From NCBI GenBank assembly GCA_049516635.1, contig JBEKSX010000107.1, forward strand, positions 1 to 15,768: a stretch of DNA of 15,768 bases. The letters are read 5' to 3'. Of the stretch, positions 15,501 to 15,768 are shown piece after piece. The DNA is from JBEKSX01 sp049516635 (lineage in GTDB: Bacteria; Bacteroidota; Ignavibacteria; Tepidaquicellales; OLB5). The translations under genes were made by a program, and so were the position numbers. The notes below the pieces were generated by a model that ran no database searches, was not told the origin of the DNA, and saw nothing but the letters and a program-made list of their open reading frames with translations. The first letter of the stretch is position 1, and every line of letters begins with the position of its first letter.

Positions 15501-15768
15501 ATAGATCAGTCCGGTTTAACTGCATCTCAATACCAGGTGAGCGGATCTTTATCACAAAGTACGGTCTATTACTGGAGAGTGAGAGCATATACAGGAAGTG
15601 ATTCAAGTTCATGGACCGGTGCTTTCTCGTTTACTACACAAGCATTGGCCGTTCCTTCCTTGGTGAGCCCTGTAAATGGAGCCTTTGGTCAATCCTTGAC
15701 CTCACTTCTCGATTGGAATGATGTAAGCGGGGCAACGAGCTACGGGATCCAGGTATCTGTTGATTCTC
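12570..15768 (+). CDS. Large secreted repeat protein: beta-propeller plus FN3-like modules (3' end outside window)
   Basis: Open from ATG 12570 to the window edge, 1066 complete codons without a stop. Residues 1-34 form a signal peptide (KKLIILGKK, hydrophobic ILLSVCLIISL, cleavage near SHAQS). Residues 35-358 hold seven 46-47-residue repeats of the form W..LGSG..N.VYAL.VY.G.L.AGG.FTTAGG....IA.WNGT, a count that fits a seven-bladed beta-propeller. From ~361 come FN3-like modules of 95-96 residues, each with SP.NG, LLDWSDV, YRVQVS and YYWR. Seven are complete and the eighth is cut at the edge. Modules 2-8 alternate between two types. Export and a surface or adhesive role are inferred, and a sorting domain beyond the window is likely. 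The ligand is unknown. A possible -7 box TATTTTTG lies at 12520-12527, with no well-spaced TTG. Confidence 0.9.
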   Translation, partial: MKKLIILGKKIPFSRILLSVCLIISLTKISHAQSWVTLGSGTNNIVYAMTVYNNQLVAAGNFTTAGGNTANYIAVWNGTSWSALGTGFNNTVYALTVYNGNLVAGGSFTTAGGVTAHRIAAWNGTTWAPLGSGIDNGQVNALVVYSGNLVAGGTFTTINSITMNMIAKWNGTAWSILTNGLNNQVNSLALYNGDLIVGGRFSTAGVTNTNRIARWNGTAWFALASGIDNGYVYALCVYNNTLIAGGTFSSINGVTYNNIASWNGTAWSRLSSGVNNGLRALTLYSGDLYAGGQFSTAGGNSASMIAKWNGSAWSALGSGITGTAVYSLSAYGGLLTAGGNFTTAGGQSANNIARWGAAPSAPTLVSPANNSTNQSLTPTLDWSDVTNAFTYRVQVSTNSSFSSTVIDTSGLSASQFIVPSGKLYAGITYYWRANASNGAGTSAYSSVWQFTTLALGSPTLISPLNGSVNQTFTPLLDWSDVSGALNYRIQISTDSLFGTTTFDTTGVTVSQLTVPSGKLLSHTVYYWRVNASNGSSSGSWSAVWHFRTIFSIPTLLLPANGALGVSQTPLLDWTDVTGASNYRVQVSTSSAFTTTAIDQSGLTASQFQVSGYLTQSTVYYWRARAYTGSDSSSWTGAFSFTTQAVGVPSLLTPVNGAVGQLLTPLLDWSDVASATSYRVQVSIDSLFSSPVFDTSGVAISQLTIPSGKLTNGTVYYWRVNASNSGGTGLWSSIRHFKTLLLVPVLLTPSNGTLGASLSPLLDWTDVTGASNYRVQVSLSSSFSTTVINQSGLTASQYQVTSGLLTYNTTYYWRAIAYTGTDSSAWTGAFSFTTLALGVPSLVSPVNGAVGQSLTSLLDWNDVSGATSYGIQVSTDSLFSSRVIDTTGIAVSQLTIPSGRLINGTIYYWRVNAVSGGIPGSWSAAWHFKTILSVATLLSPSNGALGVSLIPLLDWSDVTGASNYRVQVSTSSAFTTNVIDQSGLTASQYQVSGSLSQSTVYYWRVRAYTGSDSSSWTGAFSFTTQALAVPSLVSPVNGAFGQSLTSLLDWNDVSGATSYGIQVSVDS
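12672..13643 (+). repeat. Seven in-frame ~138-bp repeats (propeller blades)
   Basis: Seven consecutive coding units of 46, 46, 47, 46, 47, 46 and 46 codons. Each starts at a Trp codon (W.xLGSG) and ends in WNGT/S or, in the last, RWGAA. The DNA has diverged well beyond the point of simple slippage, with AGGNFTTAGG and IAxWNG best kept. The last blade runs straight into the first FN3-like module. Confidence 0.85.
13938..15767 (+). repeat. Alternating A/B FN3-like modules forming a ~570-bp higher-order repeat
   Basis: Type B modules (13938-14222, 14508-14792, 15081-15365, 15651-edge) read D(T)SGV.(V/I)SQLT(V/I)PSGKL and YYWRVNA, with (W/R)HF(K/R)T in all three complete copies. Type A modules (14223-14507, 14793-15080, 15366-15650) read (D/N)QSGLTASQ(F/Y)QV and AYTG(S/T)DSS(S/A)WTGAFSFTT. 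Modules A1 and A3 agree at 80 of 95 residues. The third and fourth B modules agree at 37 of the 39 residues visible. The module at 13650-13937 is a mixed ancestor-like form. Confidence 0.88.

Overview
The window (15,768 bp, moderately AT-rich) looks like a chromosomal piece of a bacterium from the Bacteroidota/Chlorobiota/Ignavibacteriota group, most likely Ignavibacteria-like. This is inferred from four things. There is a candidate promoter form TTG-N20/21-TA(A/T)TTTTG resembling the Bacteroidetes-type -33/-7 promoter. There is a relic of a type IX secretion (T9SS) C-terminal sorting domain. The intergenic palindromes are of a kind common in this group. The membrane pyrophosphatase resembles the divergent subfamily known from Chlorobium. 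Taxonomy is not proven from this window.

Layout, left to right. 1-420 (+) is the 3' part of an FKBP-type prolyl-isomerase lipoprotein whose start is off the left edge. It converges on a minus-strand SAM-dependent O-methyltransferase (425-1426). Next come a minus-strand lipoprotein with a papain/NlpC-like Cys...His arrangement (1556-2167) and an MNT-HEPN toxin-antitoxin pair (2237-2921). Then there are two heat-shock genes on the minus strand: dnaK (3236-5182), with a clear intrinsic terminator, and hsp20 (5730-6185). Between them lie a doubtful small ORF and a cluster of palindromic repeats. Divergent from hsp20 is a broken ridA (6443-6804, +). It converges on an ornithine cyclodeaminase/mu-crystallin-family dehydrogenase (6823-7800, -). 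A 489-bp repeat-filled gap follows.

8290-12074 (-) reads as one operon: rplY/ctc (ribosomal protein L25), pth (peptidyl-tRNA hydrolase) and hppA (H+-translocating pyrophosphatase). It has a promoter candidate at 12122-12152 and a strong terminator at 8238-8268. The genes are 8 and 30 bp apart. L25 and Pth serve translation. HppA removes PPi, a by-product of biosynthesis including aminoacyl-tRNA charging, and stores its energy as a proton gradient.

The right end (12.2-15.8 kb, +) holds a decayed T9SS sorting-domain remnant. After it comes the first 1066 codons of a large secreted protein that is open to the window edge: signal peptide, seven ~46-residue repeats (probable seven-bladed beta-propeller), then at least eight ~95-residue fibronectin-III-like modules. 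Modules 2-8 alternate between two types, giving a ~570-bp higher-order repeat.

I did not find a convincing undescribed system such as a new defence locus, CRISPR array or RNA-guided element. The best leads are the alternating-module surface protein, the dispersed ~100-bp inverted-repeat element present twice, the ridA lesion beside an imine-metabolism gene, the MNT-HEPN pair, and the divergent pyrophosphatase.
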